DNA of 64,000 nt from JAKQDH01 sp029558835 (lineage in GTDB: Bacteria; Planctomycetota; Phycisphaerae; UBA1845). Under the pieces are notes generated by a model. It searched no databases and had not been told where the DNA came from. It saw only the letters and a program-made list of their open reading frames with translations. Each line of letters starts with the position of its first letter. The stretch's first letter is position 1. The stretch spans positions 62,001 through 126,000 of the forward strand of contig DAOQSN010000009.1 in assembly GCA_035356615.1 (NCBI GenBank), written 5' to 3'. Made by a program: the position numbers and the translations under genes. Positions 1-8,690 of this stretch are shown piece after piece.

Positions 1-561
1 CTTGAGGAACGCTGTCCGGCGTGCAGGTACTCCCTCACCGGCCTGCCGGACGAGGGACGGTGCCCGGAGTGCGGACTGGCGTACGGCGACCGGCAGTTTC
101 ACTTCTTTCCCGTACCGTGGAGTTTCCGTTATGGGGTACCTCTGGGCGGTGCCTTCCTGGCTGTGCAGAGCGTCGCCTATGTCATGATGTCTCCCGACCT
201 ACACACGAAGCTCGCTGCAGCGTTCTTCGCGGCCGCAGGCGTCGTGTTTGTCTGGTTCTCGGGCCGCTCGATGTTCGGCCCGCAGCACGTCGTGGTGGGC
301 CGGGACGCGCTGGTGATAGTAGGGCGCAGGAGAGCTCCCGAGGTGTATTACTGGTGTAACGTGGCCCGCCTCGAGCAGGTGCTTCGGTTTGGCTCCGTGC
401 CGCTGGTGGAACTGATCACGATACGTGGTCTTCATGACGGACGTGCCCTCGCACGGCTGGCAACCGGACGCATCGGGTCGAAGCGCCTGTGGGAGGACTT
501 CCTCGGTATTGCGAGGGCACGTCTGCACGAGTACCAGGCAACCCACAGCCACGATGCCTGA
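1..561 (+). CDS. Zinc-ribbon membrane protein, 5' truncated
   Basis: The reading frame is open from the first base of the window and ends with TGA, so the true start lies upstream. The visible N-terminus carries two CxxC pairs (CPAC at about residues 5-8 and CPEC about 18 residues later) in the CPxCxYxLxGLP arrangement that many planctomycete membrane proteins have. A hydrophobic stretch follows around the AVQSVAYVMM segment and a second one around AAAFFAAAGVVFVWF, so two membrane spans are likely. The C-terminal 90 residues look like a cytoplasmic domain of PH-like or DUF2244-like style, which is only an impression. The next gene is convergent. The zinc ribbon is clear; the function is unknown. 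Confidence 0.7.
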   Translation, partial: LEERCPACRYSLTGLPDEGRCPECGLAYGDRQFHFFPVPWSFRYGVPLGGAFLAVQSVAYVMMSPDLHTKLAAAFFAAAGVVFVWFSGRSMFGPQHVVVGRDALVIVGRRRAPEVYYWCNVARLEQVLRFGSVPLVELITIRGLHDGRALARLATGRIGSKRLWEDFLGIARARLHEYQATHSHDA

Positions 562-593
562 CCCGCGGCCAGCGCCCCCCAAAGCCGCGGCTG

Positions 594-642
594 CGGTCCT
601 GCAATCGTCAATCGACAATCTCCACTCGACAATCGCCGCCCA
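594..642. repeat. AT-richer simple tract (CAATCGTCAATCGACAATC type)
   Basis: This short tract between two convergent genes repeats the words CAATCG and CGACAATC four times. It resembles other simple intergenic tracts of the window (18640-18670, 31040-31066, 50613-50726, 54225-54262), which differ in exact words but share a low-complexity, less GC-rich composition. Confidence 0.45.
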
Positions 643-645
643 GCG

Positions 646-1104
646 TCACTCCGTGACATTGACCTTGACGGACTTCGCGACGCTGGCCTGGCTCTTAGGT
701 AGCGTGACCTCGAGCACGCCGGCGTGGAACGTGGCTGAGAGGCGGTCGGCGTCCACGTCAGCGGGCAGGTCGACGGAGCGGCAGAACGTGCCGAAGCGGC
801 GTTCGTGGCGCACGGTGCGGCCGGCTTCGGTGCCGGGCGGCGGCGGGACCTTCTCCCCGCGAATAGTGAGCACGCGGGCGAGGTAGCTGACCTCGACGGC
901 CGAGGGCTCTACGCCGGGCAGTTCCGCATACAGGGTGTAGCGGTCCGGACTCTCGTACATGTCCACCGGGGGCGCCCACTCCTGACCATCAAGCGGCCCG
1001 GTCGAGACGCCCGAGTGCCAGACGCGTTCAATCAGGCGGCTCATCTCGTCCTGCAAACCGGAGAGTGAAATCGGCTTCTCGAATCCGCGAGGAAACATAG
1101 GCAT
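646..1104 (-). CDS. Hsp20/alpha-crystallin small heat shock protein
   Basis: This 152-residue protein has the length and layout of bacterial small heat shock proteins, ATP-independent holdases that bind unfolding cytosolic proteins. The N-terminal arm of about 45 residues is followed by the alpha-crystallin domain, which starts near PPVDMYES and includes YAELPGVEPSAVEVSY, a basic RHERRFGTF strand and the typical AxxxxGVLEVTLPK end. The family's usual C-terminal IxI motif is not obvious. A strong ribosome binding site (AGGGAGGTAG) sits just before the start codon. It is monocistronic, convergent with the upstream zinc-ribbon gene. No CIRCE-type operator was seen upstream. Confidence 0.93.
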   Translation of the reverse strand: MPMFPRGFEKPISLSGLQDEMSRLIERVWHSGVSTGPLDGQEWAPPVDMYESPDRYTLYAELPGVEPSAVEVSYLARVLTIRGEKVPPPPGTEAGRTVRHERRFGTFCRSVDLPADVDADRLSATFHAGVLEVTLPKSQASVAKSVKVNVTE

Positions 1105-1306
1105 CTACCTCCCTGAAAAGAGGACTCATCGCCGGCGGGCCTACCCCGGCGGCTCCCACCACCGGGCGCGCACGTGCGCCGGCCAGATCATGGATATTGT
1201 AACGCGCGCGGCGTGGCCGGCGAGAGTAGACGGGACGCCGATCTCAAGGGGCGGGTGCGTGACAGAAGCGGCGGGCACTGCGGCCAGGAGACGCAGCGTC
1301 GCCAAG

Positions 1307-3079
1307 TCACGGTCGCGGGAGGCTGATGCGGGCGTCGCGGGCGAGGTTCTCCACCACCGCGGCCCGGATGGCGGCAATCAACTCCACCGGGATGAAGGCG
1401 TTGACCCGGACCGTGCCGCCTTCCTCAACGTTGGCGACGACGCCGATCGGCGCGTCGATGTCGGCAACGATGGGGAGTCGGCGGGTTCGCTCCGGCGCAC
1501 CGGCCGTGGCGGCCAGTTGTGTGAACAGACGCCGCACCCGTTCCAGGTAGACGTAGGCGGCGAACGAGCGTTGCGCCGGCAGACGGGTCGCCGCTCGGAC
1601 GAGGCCGGCCTCGGCCGCCAGCGGTGCCTGCTCGGACTGGGCCGCGGCCGCCGCCACCGCGAAGCGCGCCGGCCCGCCGCCCAATCCGACCAGCAGACGG
1701 GTCTCACCAATGGCCGCCAGTCGGATGAGCAAGCCTTCGTTGCCCAGCACCTTCCGCCATAGCTCCGTCTGCTCCGGCGGCAGCACGCCCAGGTCGAAGG
1801 TGAGGTGGTCGACTGCCAGCTCGTCGCGGCGTTCCGCCGCCTGCTGATAAACCAGCGCCCGTCCGACGCGCTGGGCGGGCTGCTCAGCCCCGACGGAAGC
1901 GCGGAACCTCTCGATCGCGGCCGCCAGCGTCGCCAGTACCGCCCCACTGCCGCCGCGCATGTCCAGCACCACGTAGGCCGCCAACAGACCTTCCGTCGGG
2001 TCGGCCGGCTGTGCAACCGACAGCGAAAGAGCGCTCACGTTCTCCGCCAGCGATAAGCACGTCTCGCGCAGACCCTGCAATGCCGCCGCGTCGACCGGCG
2101 CATTCGTAACGGAACCGGGGACCAGGTTGCCCAGCAGCAGGCGGGCCATGGCGGTCGCGGACTGCCCGGTTGCTCCCAGCGCCACCGCGCAGGGCCCCGC
2201 CGGCAAGCCTTCCAACAAGGTGCGTTCGGACGTGCTCGATCCCCCTGCGGGCTGAGCCGCGCTGGCGGCCGGGCCGAGGTGAAGCTCCGCCGTAACCCCC
2301 TGGGGCTCGATCCGCAGAGTTGCCAGGGCCTGCCGGTGGGCCGCCAGGACCGCAGCATCTGGAAGGGGCCAGGGCCACGGCGACTCCGCGCTCCGCCCGG
2401 CCTCGATCCCTCCGGGGAGGCGCGTCAGGTCAAGCCAAAACACGATGTCGCCGGCCGTCAGAAAACCCTTCTGCGCCGCTTGCAGCCGAGCGGCCAGCGG
2501 CTCCCCCGTGGGCTCCACGATGGCTTGCACGGCCGCGACGCTCGGGCCAAGCACCGTGAACGGCCCGCACGCCGCGGCGAAACTCTCCCGGCCCCGCACG
2601 CGGACGCGGAAGTAGCCTGCCTCCAGGGGCTCGGCATTCAGCAAGCCGAGCACGGCGTGGCGATCCGCGGTGGGGATGATGAGCAGCAGGCTCGGGGCGG
2701 GCCGCTGGGGAGTTCGGGCCGGCAACAACACCACCGCCGCCGCCCCGGTTTCGTCGATGCCTGTGATGATCTCCAGCCAGCCTTTAGCCAGGGTGAGGGC
2801 GCTTATCGGCGGAAACGCCGCCCGCTGGGCAAGTGCCGTCAGACGGGCGTCGCATTCGGCCAGCTTGGGGATGATCAGAACGCCGTCGGCATCCGCGGGG
2901 ATGGTCTGCAGGACGGCAGCGGTGTCGGGTGACGGAGTGAGCACGGTCTCCGTGGGGGGAGTCACCGGCGGCGGCGGCGAAGCCGGGGTCTGTGCCCGGG
3001 CGACGGAGGCCAACGACAGGAGCGCCGTCAAGGCGGCCACCACCCAGACGCTTCGGATTGTCTGGGGCCAGGCGTGCAT
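1307..3079 (-). CDS. Secreted protein of unknown function
   Basis: A 590-residue protein with a clear signal peptide (hydrophobic VWVVAALTALLSLASVARA, cleavage expected after ARA) and a short proline-rich segment after it. The mature part begins with a PADADGVLIIP motif and alternates hydrophobic strands with alanine-rich helices. No catalytic motif is visible. Its organisation resembles the protein at 23822-25783 (PADCWMVV at the same place, a similar middle GPFTVLG / DVIGFVTG section and repeated strand-helix units), so the two are probably distant paralogues. It lies downstream of the cytochrome gene on the same strand, but a strong hairpin separates them. It is probably periplasmic; the function is unknown. 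Confidence 0.7.
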   Translation of the reverse strand: MHAWPQTIRSVWVVAALTALLSLASVARAQTPASPPPPVTPPTETVLTPSPDTAAVLQTIPADADGVLIIPKLAECDARLTALAQRAAFPPISALTLAKGWLEIITGIDETGAAAVVLLPARTPQRPAPSLLLIIPTADRHAVLGLLNAEPLEAGYFRVRVRGRESFAAACGPFTVLGPSVAAVQAIVEPTGEPLAARLQAAQKGFLTAGDIVFWLDLTRLPGGIEAGRSAESPWPWPLPDAAVLAAHRQALATLRIEPQGVTAELHLGPAASAAQPAGGSSTSERTLLEGLPAGPCAVALGATGQSATAMARLLLGNLVPGSVTNAPVDAAALQGLRETCLSLAENVSALSLSVAQPADPTEGLLAAYVVLDMRGGSGAVLATLAAAIERFRASVGAEQPAQRVGRALVYQQAAERRDELAVDHLTFDLGVLPPEQTELWRKVLGNEGLLIRLAAIGETRLLVGLGGGPARFAVAAAAAQSEQAPLAAEAGLVRAATRLPAQRSFAAYVYLERVRRLFTQLAATAGAPERTRRLPIVADIDAPIGVVANVEEGGTVRVNAFIPVELIAAIRAAVVENLARDARISLPRP

Positions 3080-3120
3080 GGCTGAGCCCCACCACTAGAG
3101 AATCCACAGTGCACTCCCCC

Positions 3121-3147
3121 GGGGTCCCGGCGTGCGGCCGGGACCCC
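3121..3147 (-). terminator. GC-rich hairpin after the cytochrome gene
   Basis: A perfect 11-bp inverted repeat (GGGGTCCCGGC, 5-nt loop, GCCGGGACCCC), with further C/G runs able to lengthen the stem, lies about 30 bp past the stop of the minus-strand cytochrome gene and before the next minus-strand gene. No T-run follows on either strand, so it would be an atypical terminator or an mRNA-end stabiliser. Confidence 0.5.
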
Positions 3148-3176
3148 AGGGGAAGCAAACTCTACTGCATCCAGGC

Positions 3177-4610
3177 TTATCGCCCGATGCTCGTCAGAAT
3201 CACGTCCGCCTTCGCCACAATGGCACGGATGTAAGTCGGGTTGTGCACACCCAGGCTTCCATCACCGAGCACGTAGTGGTACAGGAAGCGGACCTGCTTG
3301 ATTTCGTCGGCCAAGGTGGCCTGGACGGTCTCGTCCGGCCCGCCTTCGGCGCTGTACTCCCACTGGGCCGGGTCACCGAGACGATCGGCGATGCCGTCCA
3401 GGGCTGCCTGGATCTCGGCCTGGATCGTGTTCACCTTGGCCTCGGGGAACTGGTGGCAGGCCACGCAGGCGTCGTAATCGACCTCAAAGGTGTGCCCGCT
3501 GATGGCCGGGGCCACCTCGCTCTCGAAGTCCTGGCGATACATGTGGCAATTGGTGCACTGGAGGGACAGCATCTGGTGGATCGAGGCGGCCGCGGGCACC
3601 AAGGCCGCGGTCCCGTCGGGCACCGGCATCTCGCCGATCGTCATGTTGGCCTGCACGCTGTGGTGCGGGCCCCGCGTTGTCGAGGTCCAGACCCGCCCGC
3701 GGCTGTGGTGGCACTGCCCGCAGAGGTTGAACCGGTCGGGGTTGCTCGCATCGGCTACGGCCGTGGATGCCGTCGGCTCCGCGGTGTCCGGGAAGCGTAA
3801 CTGGAAGTCACGCCCCTCGTCCGGTTCGGCGGCGTTGCCGGTTTGCGCGTGCGGATCGTGACAGACCGCGCAAGTGATCGGGTTGAGGTCCTCGGCCGTC
3901 ATGCCCGCGAAGTAGTCCTCGGGGACCGTTTCCCCATTGACTCGGGCGGCCACGAAGACGTCGCCCGAGTGGCAGACGCCGCAGGTATTGACGAAGGTGC
4001 CGCCCTCGAGCAGGTCGGCGATTACGTCTTCCTGGATGCCGGCATGCCCGGACTCCTGCCACTGGTCGAAGTTGGGGTGATGCGCGCCGGTGTGGCAGTT
4101 GCCGCAGACCTGCGCGGCGATGCTCACGTCCGGCCAAAAGGCGGGATCGCCGATATGGTCAATGTGGTCCTTGCCCGGGCCGTGGCAGTTCTCGCACTGC
4201 ACGCCCGCCAGGCTGTTGGTCGTGTGGCGGTCCACGAAGCCGCCCTCCTCGCCGTAGCCGACGGTGTGACAGGCGAGACAGGGATCGACGTCACTGCCGA
4301 TGGCTTCGAGGGTCTCCAGCGCCGTGGCATGCAGGGTTTCCAGCCAGGTGGCGTGCACCGCGCCGTGACAGGTCCTGCAGGCGTTGGCCCCCACGAACTT
4401 CCCGGTCAATCCGGAGTCGCCCGGGGTGTTGTCGTTGGCATTCCCATTGCCGTTGGTGTTGCCATTGCCGTTGGTGTTGCCATTGCCGTTGGTGTTGCCT
4501 CCGTCGCCCGGTGGGCAGCCGGGCAGGAACAGCAGCGTGGCCAGCAGAACGGCGGCGGTCGCTGTCCACGCCCAGGCACCGCCAGCGCTCCTTCTCCGTG
4601 TCGTTCCCAT
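3177..4610 (-). CDS. Nine-haem cytochrome c lipoprotein
   Basis: This exported electron carrier of 477 residues has nine CxxCH haem-binding motifs: CRTCH, CLACH, CENCH, CGNCH, CGVCH, CAVCH, CGQCH, CTNCH and CVACH. The start at 4610 is preferred because GGGGAGG lies 8 bases upstream and the protein then begins with a positively charged n-region, a hydrophobic core and an LPGC lipobox, so it should be lipid-anchored. A linker of NTNGNG repeats follows the cysteine. The spacing of haem motifs and extra histidines resembles the cytochrome c554 / decahaem family of membrane-associated shuttles, but assignment to a named family cannot be made by eye. The genes downstream do not encode an obvious partner reductase. 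Confidence 0.93.
   Translation of the reverse strand: MGTTRRRSAGGAWAWTATAAVLLATLLFLPGCPPGDGGNTNGNGNTNGNGNTNGNGNANDNTPGDSGLTGKFVGANACRTCHGAVHATWLETLHATALETLEAIGSDVDPCLACHTVGYGEEGGFVDRHTTNSLAGVQCENCHGPGKDHIDHIGDPAFWPDVSIAAQVCGNCHTGAHHPNFDQWQESGHAGIQEDVIADLLEGGTFVNTCGVCHSGDVFVAARVNGETVPEDYFAGMTAEDLNPITCAVCHDPHAQTGNAAEPDEGRDFQLRFPDTAEPTASTAVADASNPDRFNLCGQCHHSRGRVWTSTTRGPHHSVQANMTIGEMPVPDGTAALVPAAASIHQMLSLQCTNCHMYRQDFESEVAPAISGHTFEVDYDACVACHQFPEAKVNTIQAEIQAALDGIADRLGDPAQWEYSAEGGPDETVQATLADEIKQVRFLYHYVLGDGSLGVHNPTYIRAIVAKADVILTSIGR
4444..4497. repeat. Three tandem 18-bp units in the cytochrome linker
   Basis: Three identical 18-bp units (CCATTGCCGTTGGTGTTG on the plus strand) encode the NTNGNG linker behind the lipobox of the cytochrome. 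The unit length is a multiple of three, so copy-number change would lengthen or shorten the linker without breaking the frame. Confidence 0.85.
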
Positions 4611-4923
4611 TTCGTCGCCTCCCCAGAAACTACCCAGTATCCGCCGGGGCGGTCGCCAGTCTTGCACCCACCCGCGACCGACAGCCCGGAACCAGCAGTA
4701 ACCCAAACCGCGCAGTTCAGCGCACGCCGCTGCCTCGGCAACTTTCCCTTCCCTGATTGCAGTGATTGCCCTGACCAGCCCAGCGGTGCGCCGATCCGCC
4801 CTGAACCGCCAGACAGCATACCCGCGCGCAGGCGGAGACGCAAATGTCCCGATCTGCCGGTTGGACGTGGAAAGCGCTTGGTGTTGCGTGCGACCACGAT
4901 CGCAAACAGCACCAAAATAGTGC
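4611..4923. other. Intergenic region upstream of the cytochrome gene
   Basis: This gap of 313 bp separates two minus-strand genes. Apart from a possible promoter for the cytochrome gene at 4815-4843 no gene, repeat or structured RNA is apparent. Confidence 0.5.
4815..4843 (-). promoter_or_regulatory. Candidate sigma70-type promoter for the cytochrome gene
   Basis: Read on the minus strand, TTGCGT (4838-4843) is followed after exactly 17 bp by TATGCT (4815-4820), close to the -35/-10 consensus. It stands about 200 bp before the cytochrome start codon. It was found by eye in GC-rich DNA and has not been tested against background. Confidence 0.35.
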
Positions 4924-7416
4924 TCAAGGACCGGTCAGCAGGACCTCGAAGTCGGTGTAGTCCTCGAGGGTGATGCCCCCGTCGCCGTCCAGGTCACCGG
5001 CTCGGCAGCCGGAGGCCACCGGTCCGCCGCTCGAGCCCGTATAGCAGTTCTGGAACACGGCGACGTCAAGGAGGTCCACGTCACCGTCGGCATCGAAGTC
5101 GCCCGGCGGGAACAGGGTGACGATGGACAGCCCGTCCGCTCCGTAGGGCGATGGAATAAGGGCGCTGCGGGTTGCCTCATTGAAGGCCAGGTCCGCCGGC
5201 GCCAGGCCCGTGTTGATCGTGGCGACGATCTGCGCCAGGGTTGTGTCCATGACGTGGAAATCCGCGCCGTTGGCGGCCACGTACAGCTCGGTCCCGTCGG
5301 CGGACATCGCCAGCCCGACCGGCTGCCCCGCCCCGGCCGTCTGGGGGATCGGGATCGTGTTCACCACCGCGTAGGTGCTCGTGTTGATGACGGAGATCGA
5401 ACGCGCATCGAAGTTGCCCACGTACAGGCGCGAACCGTCGGGGCTGACGGCCATCTCCCACGGCTGACTGCCGACGTTGATCGTGGTGATGACGTAGGAA
5501 CTCGGGCCGGCGTTGGCCACCACGGACACCGTGTTGCTGTTCTTGTTGGTGACGTAGATGCGGCTGTCGTCAGGGGAGAAGACGGCCCGCACCGGGAACG
5601 TGCCGACCGTCAGCCGCAACGCCTCGCTCCACGTGGCGGTGTTGATGATGGAGAGGTTGTTGGTGAAGCTGTTGCAGGTTACCAGCGTGGCACCGTCATG
5701 GCTGAGCGTCATCCCGCTGGCTTGATCGAAGACGAAGCCGATGCCGCCCATGTCGCCCGTGAGGACGCGCGCACCCTCAACTTGCAGGGTGTTCAGGTTA
5801 ATGCGCCAGACGCCGTCGCCATCGGCCACCACCGCGAAGTACGCGTACTGCCCGTTGGGCGCCACGGCCACCTGGCCCGCCCGGCGCGAGATGTTGATGT
5901 GGGTGGCAAGGCCGGTGGTCAGATCAATAACGGAGGCGAAGGCGGAGTCCAGATTAGCGACCACGGCCCGGTTGTTGTCCGGGGTCAGGGCCACGTCGCC
6001 CGGTCGCTCGCCGACGGTCACCACGTGCAGAATGCTGTCGGTCTGAAGGTCGAACACCGTCGCATTCTGGCTATGGTTGTTGATGACGACCGCCCGGAGG
6101 CCGTCGGAGCCGACGGCCACGTTCCGCGCCTTGTCGCCTTCGGGCGGCGGGCCGGTGGGCACGGTGCCTTCCAGGTAGCCGGCGGCGCCGTTCGTGTTGA
6201 TCACCTCCATCGACTCCTTGCGCAGAATGTGGGCGGTGGCCGCCCGGGCGTTGACGGGCGAGACGGCCAGGGCGTCGGGCGTCGTCGAATTGAGCGGGTT
6301 GCAGACGATCGTCTCGCCGGCGAAGCTGACGATGCTGCCTAAGTAGCCGCCCACGACGCAGTACAGTCCGTCGGCCGTGGTCGCCTCGAAGTTCACCGCC
6401 CCAGTGGACAGCGTGGCGGAAACGGCGTTGGTGGTCAGGTTCACCACGCGCACCCCGTTCTGCACCGTCACCACGGCCTTGGTCTTGGAGGGGTTCATTG
6501 CGATGGGCGGAACGGAAGTGGCGGTGCCGCCCGTGGGAATCGTCTTGGTGACGGCCCGTCCGGGCACGTCGATCACGGAGACCAGTGAGTTGGGGTAGTC
6601 GTGCGAGACGACCGCCACGGAGCCGTCCGGGCTCAGGTCGATGCCATAGGGCCCGGTCTGCGTGGTCAACGACGTCACCGCGCCGCTGGCGATGGTGAAG
6701 AACTGGAGGCGGTTGTTGAACTTGTCAGGGAAAATCACCGTCGCGTTGTCGGGCGTGATCTCGAAGTCGGTGAAGCGGTAGGTGACGGCCCAGGTGCCGA
6801 AGCTGGTGATTTGCACGAAGCCGACCGGGGCAAGCCGTCGCAGCTCGACGGCCCCGGCGATGTCCACCACCGACAAGTCACTCGTCAGGGTGTTGCCGAC
6901 GATGGCCAGCGTTCCGTCCGGGGTGACGCGGACGATGCCGGGCTGGTCGCCGACGGGTACCACGGCCACCTCGACGCCGGTGAGCACGTCCGCAATCGAG
7001 ACCGTGTCTTCAAAGACGTTCGCAGTGACCACGTGCACGCCGTCCGCGCAGAACGCCAGCGAGTTCGGCGAACCGCTCAAGGCGACGGTGCGGAGCACGG
7101 CGCGCGTGGCGGCGTTGAAGACCACCAGGTTCTGACTGTCCCGATGGGCCACGACGATCAGCGTGCCGTCGGGACTGAACGCCAGCTCCGTGGGGCTGTC
7201 GCCTTCCGGCGGCACGCCCACACCGAGGAAGCGCAGGTCCAGCAGCAGTGCCTCAGAGCGCGTGCCGGCCGGTTCCGGTGCCAGGACCTCCACCGGCCCC
7301 ACGCGTTGCCAGGCCTGCGTCAGCGACCCATCCGGCACCGCAAGCTCCGCGGCCGGAGCCACGGGCACGGTCCCCACCCAAAGCACGCCGAACACCATAG
7401 TTGCCAACGGGATCAT
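4924..7416 (-). CDS. Secreted YVTN-family beta-propeller with dockerin-like tail
   Basis: An 830-residue exported protein. The start at 7416 is chosen because GGGGAGGAG precedes it and a signal peptide (IPLATMVFGVLWVGTVPVAPAAELA) follows directly. Most of the chain is built of about 40-45-residue propeller repeats of the YVTN/surface-layer type, each with variants of SPDGSRLYVGN and SVINTSTYAVVNT; enough copies are present for two propellers. The last 60 residues hold two calcium-binding EF-hand-like loops (DFDADGDVDLLD and DLDGDGGITLED), a dockerin-like tail common in Phycisphaerae secreted proteins. Propellers of this family mediate surface or protein contacts; no catalytic residues are evident. 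It is followed on the same strand by the cytochrome gene and preceded by another dockerin-tailed protein. Confidence 0.88.
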   Translation of the reverse strand: MIPLATMVFGVLWVGTVPVAPAAELAVPDGSLTQAWQRVGPVEVLAPEPAGTRSEALLLDLRFLGVGVPPEGDSPTELAFSPDGTLIVVAHRDSQNLVVFNAATRAVLRTVALSGSPNSLAFCADGVHVVTANVFEDTVSIADVLTGVEVAVVPVGDQPGIVRVTPDGTLAIVGNTLTSDLSVVDIAGAVELRRLAPVGFVQITSFGTWAVTYRFTDFEITPDNATVIFPDKFNNRLQFFTIASGAVTSLTTQTGPYGIDLSPDGSVAVVSHDYPNSLVSVIDVPGRAVTKTIPTGGTATSVPPIAMNPSKTKAVVTVQNGVRVVNLTTNAVSATLSTGAVNFEATTADGLYCVVGGYLGSIVSFAGETIVCNPLNSTTPDALAVSPVNARAATAHILRKESMEVINTNGAAGYLEGTVPTGPPPEGDKARNVAVGSDGLRAVVINNHSQNATVFDLQTDSILHVVTVGERPGDVALTPDNNRAVVANLDSAFASVIDLTTGLATHINISRRAGQVAVAPNGQYAYFAVVADGDGVWRINLNTLQVEGARVLTGDMGGIGFVFDQASGMTLSHDGATLVTCNSFTNNLSIINTATWSEALRLTVGTFPVRAVFSPDDSRIYVTNKNSNTVSVVANAGPSSYVITTINVGSQPWEMAVSPDGSRLYVGNFDARSISVINTSTYAVVNTIPIPQTAGAGQPVGLAMSADGTELYVAANGADFHVMDTTLAQIVATINTGLAPADLAFNEATRSALIPSPYGADGLSIVTLFPPGDFDADGDVDLLDVAVFQNCYTGSSGGPVASGCRAGDLDGDGGITLEDYTDFEVLLTGP

Positions 7417-7469
7417 GGCTGCTCCTCCCCTTCGTTGAGCCTGTGCTAAACGGCTGCGCTTGACACGAA

Positions 7470-7520
7470 GACCAACCGACGGCCCAGGGTGACAGGAAAA
7501 CCAACCGACGACCCAGGGTG
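7470..7520. repeat. Two direct repeats of about 21 bp, period about 30
   Basis: The word ACCAACCGACG(G/A)CCCAGGGTG occurs twice about 30 bp apart just upstream of the propeller gene. The second copy runs straight into the half copy of the GGGTGGCATG element. Confidence 0.6.
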
Positions 7521-7546
7521 GCATGGCCAAGCGCAGCGCCGCCATG
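7516..7546. repeat. Half copy of the GGGTGGCATG palindromic element
   Basis: One 31-nt arm (starts GGGTGGCATGGCCAAGCGCA, ends GCCGCCATG) that is nearly identical to the reverse complement of the right arm of the copies at 37032, 48690 and 54121. The inverted partner arm is absent. Confidence 0.8.
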
Positions 7547-7615
7547 CCGTCTTGCGTGTCCGACTCCGGCGCTTCGGGCCCGGTTGCCGTTCCGGCTGCG
7601 GCAACGTCGGCCGTG

Positions 7616-8467
7616 TCACACCGGGGCCAGGAGCGTCTCAAACGTAACGTAGTCCGTTGCGTCAACGTCCCGATCGCCGTCCAGATCGCCGGGGCGACAG
7701 GTCGGGCCGGTCGTGCCCGGCGCATGGCCGGTAAAACAGTTCTGAAAGCCTGCGAAGTCGCGCAGGTCGACATCGCCGTCTCCGTCGAAGTCGCCATCGC
7801 CCTGCATGGGTACGGCCCCGGTGCCGCTCACGTTGCCCCACGCCGACAGCGTGCCGAGGTCGGGATAATCCGGCAGGAGCGGGACGGTTATCTGCGGATT
7901 GAAGACCATCGTGGCCACGCCGTTGGCGACGCTGAGTGAGCCGTTGATGTCACCGTACTGGGTGCCCTGCTCCGCGAGGTTATAAGTGTCATCACAGGGC
8001 ATGCCCGCTCCTCCCAGGGCTACGCAAACGGTGCCCGTAGCGTGGTAGACCACGGTACCCTGCATGTTGGTGGGCACGCTGTAGAGCGCGAAGGCGCTGC
8101 CCTCGATGGGTATGGGGCCCAGCGGCACTCCCGGCTGGGCGTAGAACAGGCGCAGGTTGGTTCCGGTGATGATCAGCCGACCGACCTGAATGGGGCCGAC
8201 GTAGTACTTGATGTCGATGTCGATGGTGTCCAGCAACCAGAGGTCAAAGTCGTACAGGGTCATCTCGGTCGGCGTGAACGGATCGTTCACCGCGATCGTG
8301 ATCGTGCCGTTCACGCGCGAGGCGTCACTGCCGCAGTTGCCCAGCACGCACACCTGGACCGTGAGCACCGAGGTATTCTCGTTGATGTCGACGACAAACG
8401 GCGTGCCCCACGCGAACGACCCGCCCAGAACCAGCACCATCACCGACAACCTGGACGCAGCAGACAT
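7616..8467 (-). CDS. Secreted protein with dockerin-like tail
   Basis: A 283-residue protein with a short signal peptide (SRLSVMVLVLGGSFAWG) and a beta-rich middle portion without recognisable catalytic residues. The C-terminus carries two EF-hand-like loops (DFDGDGDVDLRD and DLDGDRDVDATD) spaced as in the tail of the neighbouring propeller protein; both tails include a conserved FQNC(F/Y)TG segment. In this lineage the tail is probably a cell-surface or complex-sorting module; no cohesin was seen in the window. The pair of genes is on the same strand, separated by about 200 bp containing repeats, so joint regulation is possible. The substrate or partner of the middle domain is unknown. Confidence 0.85.
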   Translation of the reverse strand: MSAASRLSVMVLVLGGSFAWGTPFVVDINENTSVLTVQVCVLGNCGSDASRVNGTITIAVNDPFTPTEMTLYDFDLWLLDTIDIDIKYYVGPIQVGRLIITGTNLRLFYAQPGVPLGPIPIEGSAFALYSVPTNMQGTVVYHATGTVCVALGGAGMPCDDTYNLAEQGTQYGDINGSLSVANGVATMVFNPQITVPLLPDYPDLGTLSAWGNVSGTGAVPMQGDGDFDGDGDVDLRDFAGFQNCFTGHAPGTTGPTCRPGDLDGDRDVDATDYVTFETLLAPV

Positions 8468-8690
8468 GCTTCAGCCTCCTCCCGCCCGCGGTGCGGGCCC
8501 CGCAGCCGGCGCGCCTCTCCTCCGCCCGCCGGCCGGGACCCGCCCAGATCCTCCAGGATAACAAAGTGTGAACGGGCGTTCAAGGAGGTCCGTTATACGG
8601 AGCCGGAGTTGCGTCGGTAGCGTCGCCCCTGCGTGGGCGAAGTGGTCGTCGATGAGGCGGCAAGAGTCCGGCACCGGCTGTGGGGGGTTG

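Noticed and set aside
4444..4497. A possible short CRISPR or iteron array
   Set aside because: The three 18-bp units touch each other without spacers and encode a linker; no replication gene is nearby.
5254..6342. A 362-codon open frame on the plus strand
   Set aside because: It lies antisense to the propeller gene and has a low-complexity Gly/Arg/His/Val composition. The minus-strand frame has propeller repeats, a signal peptide and a ribosome binding site.
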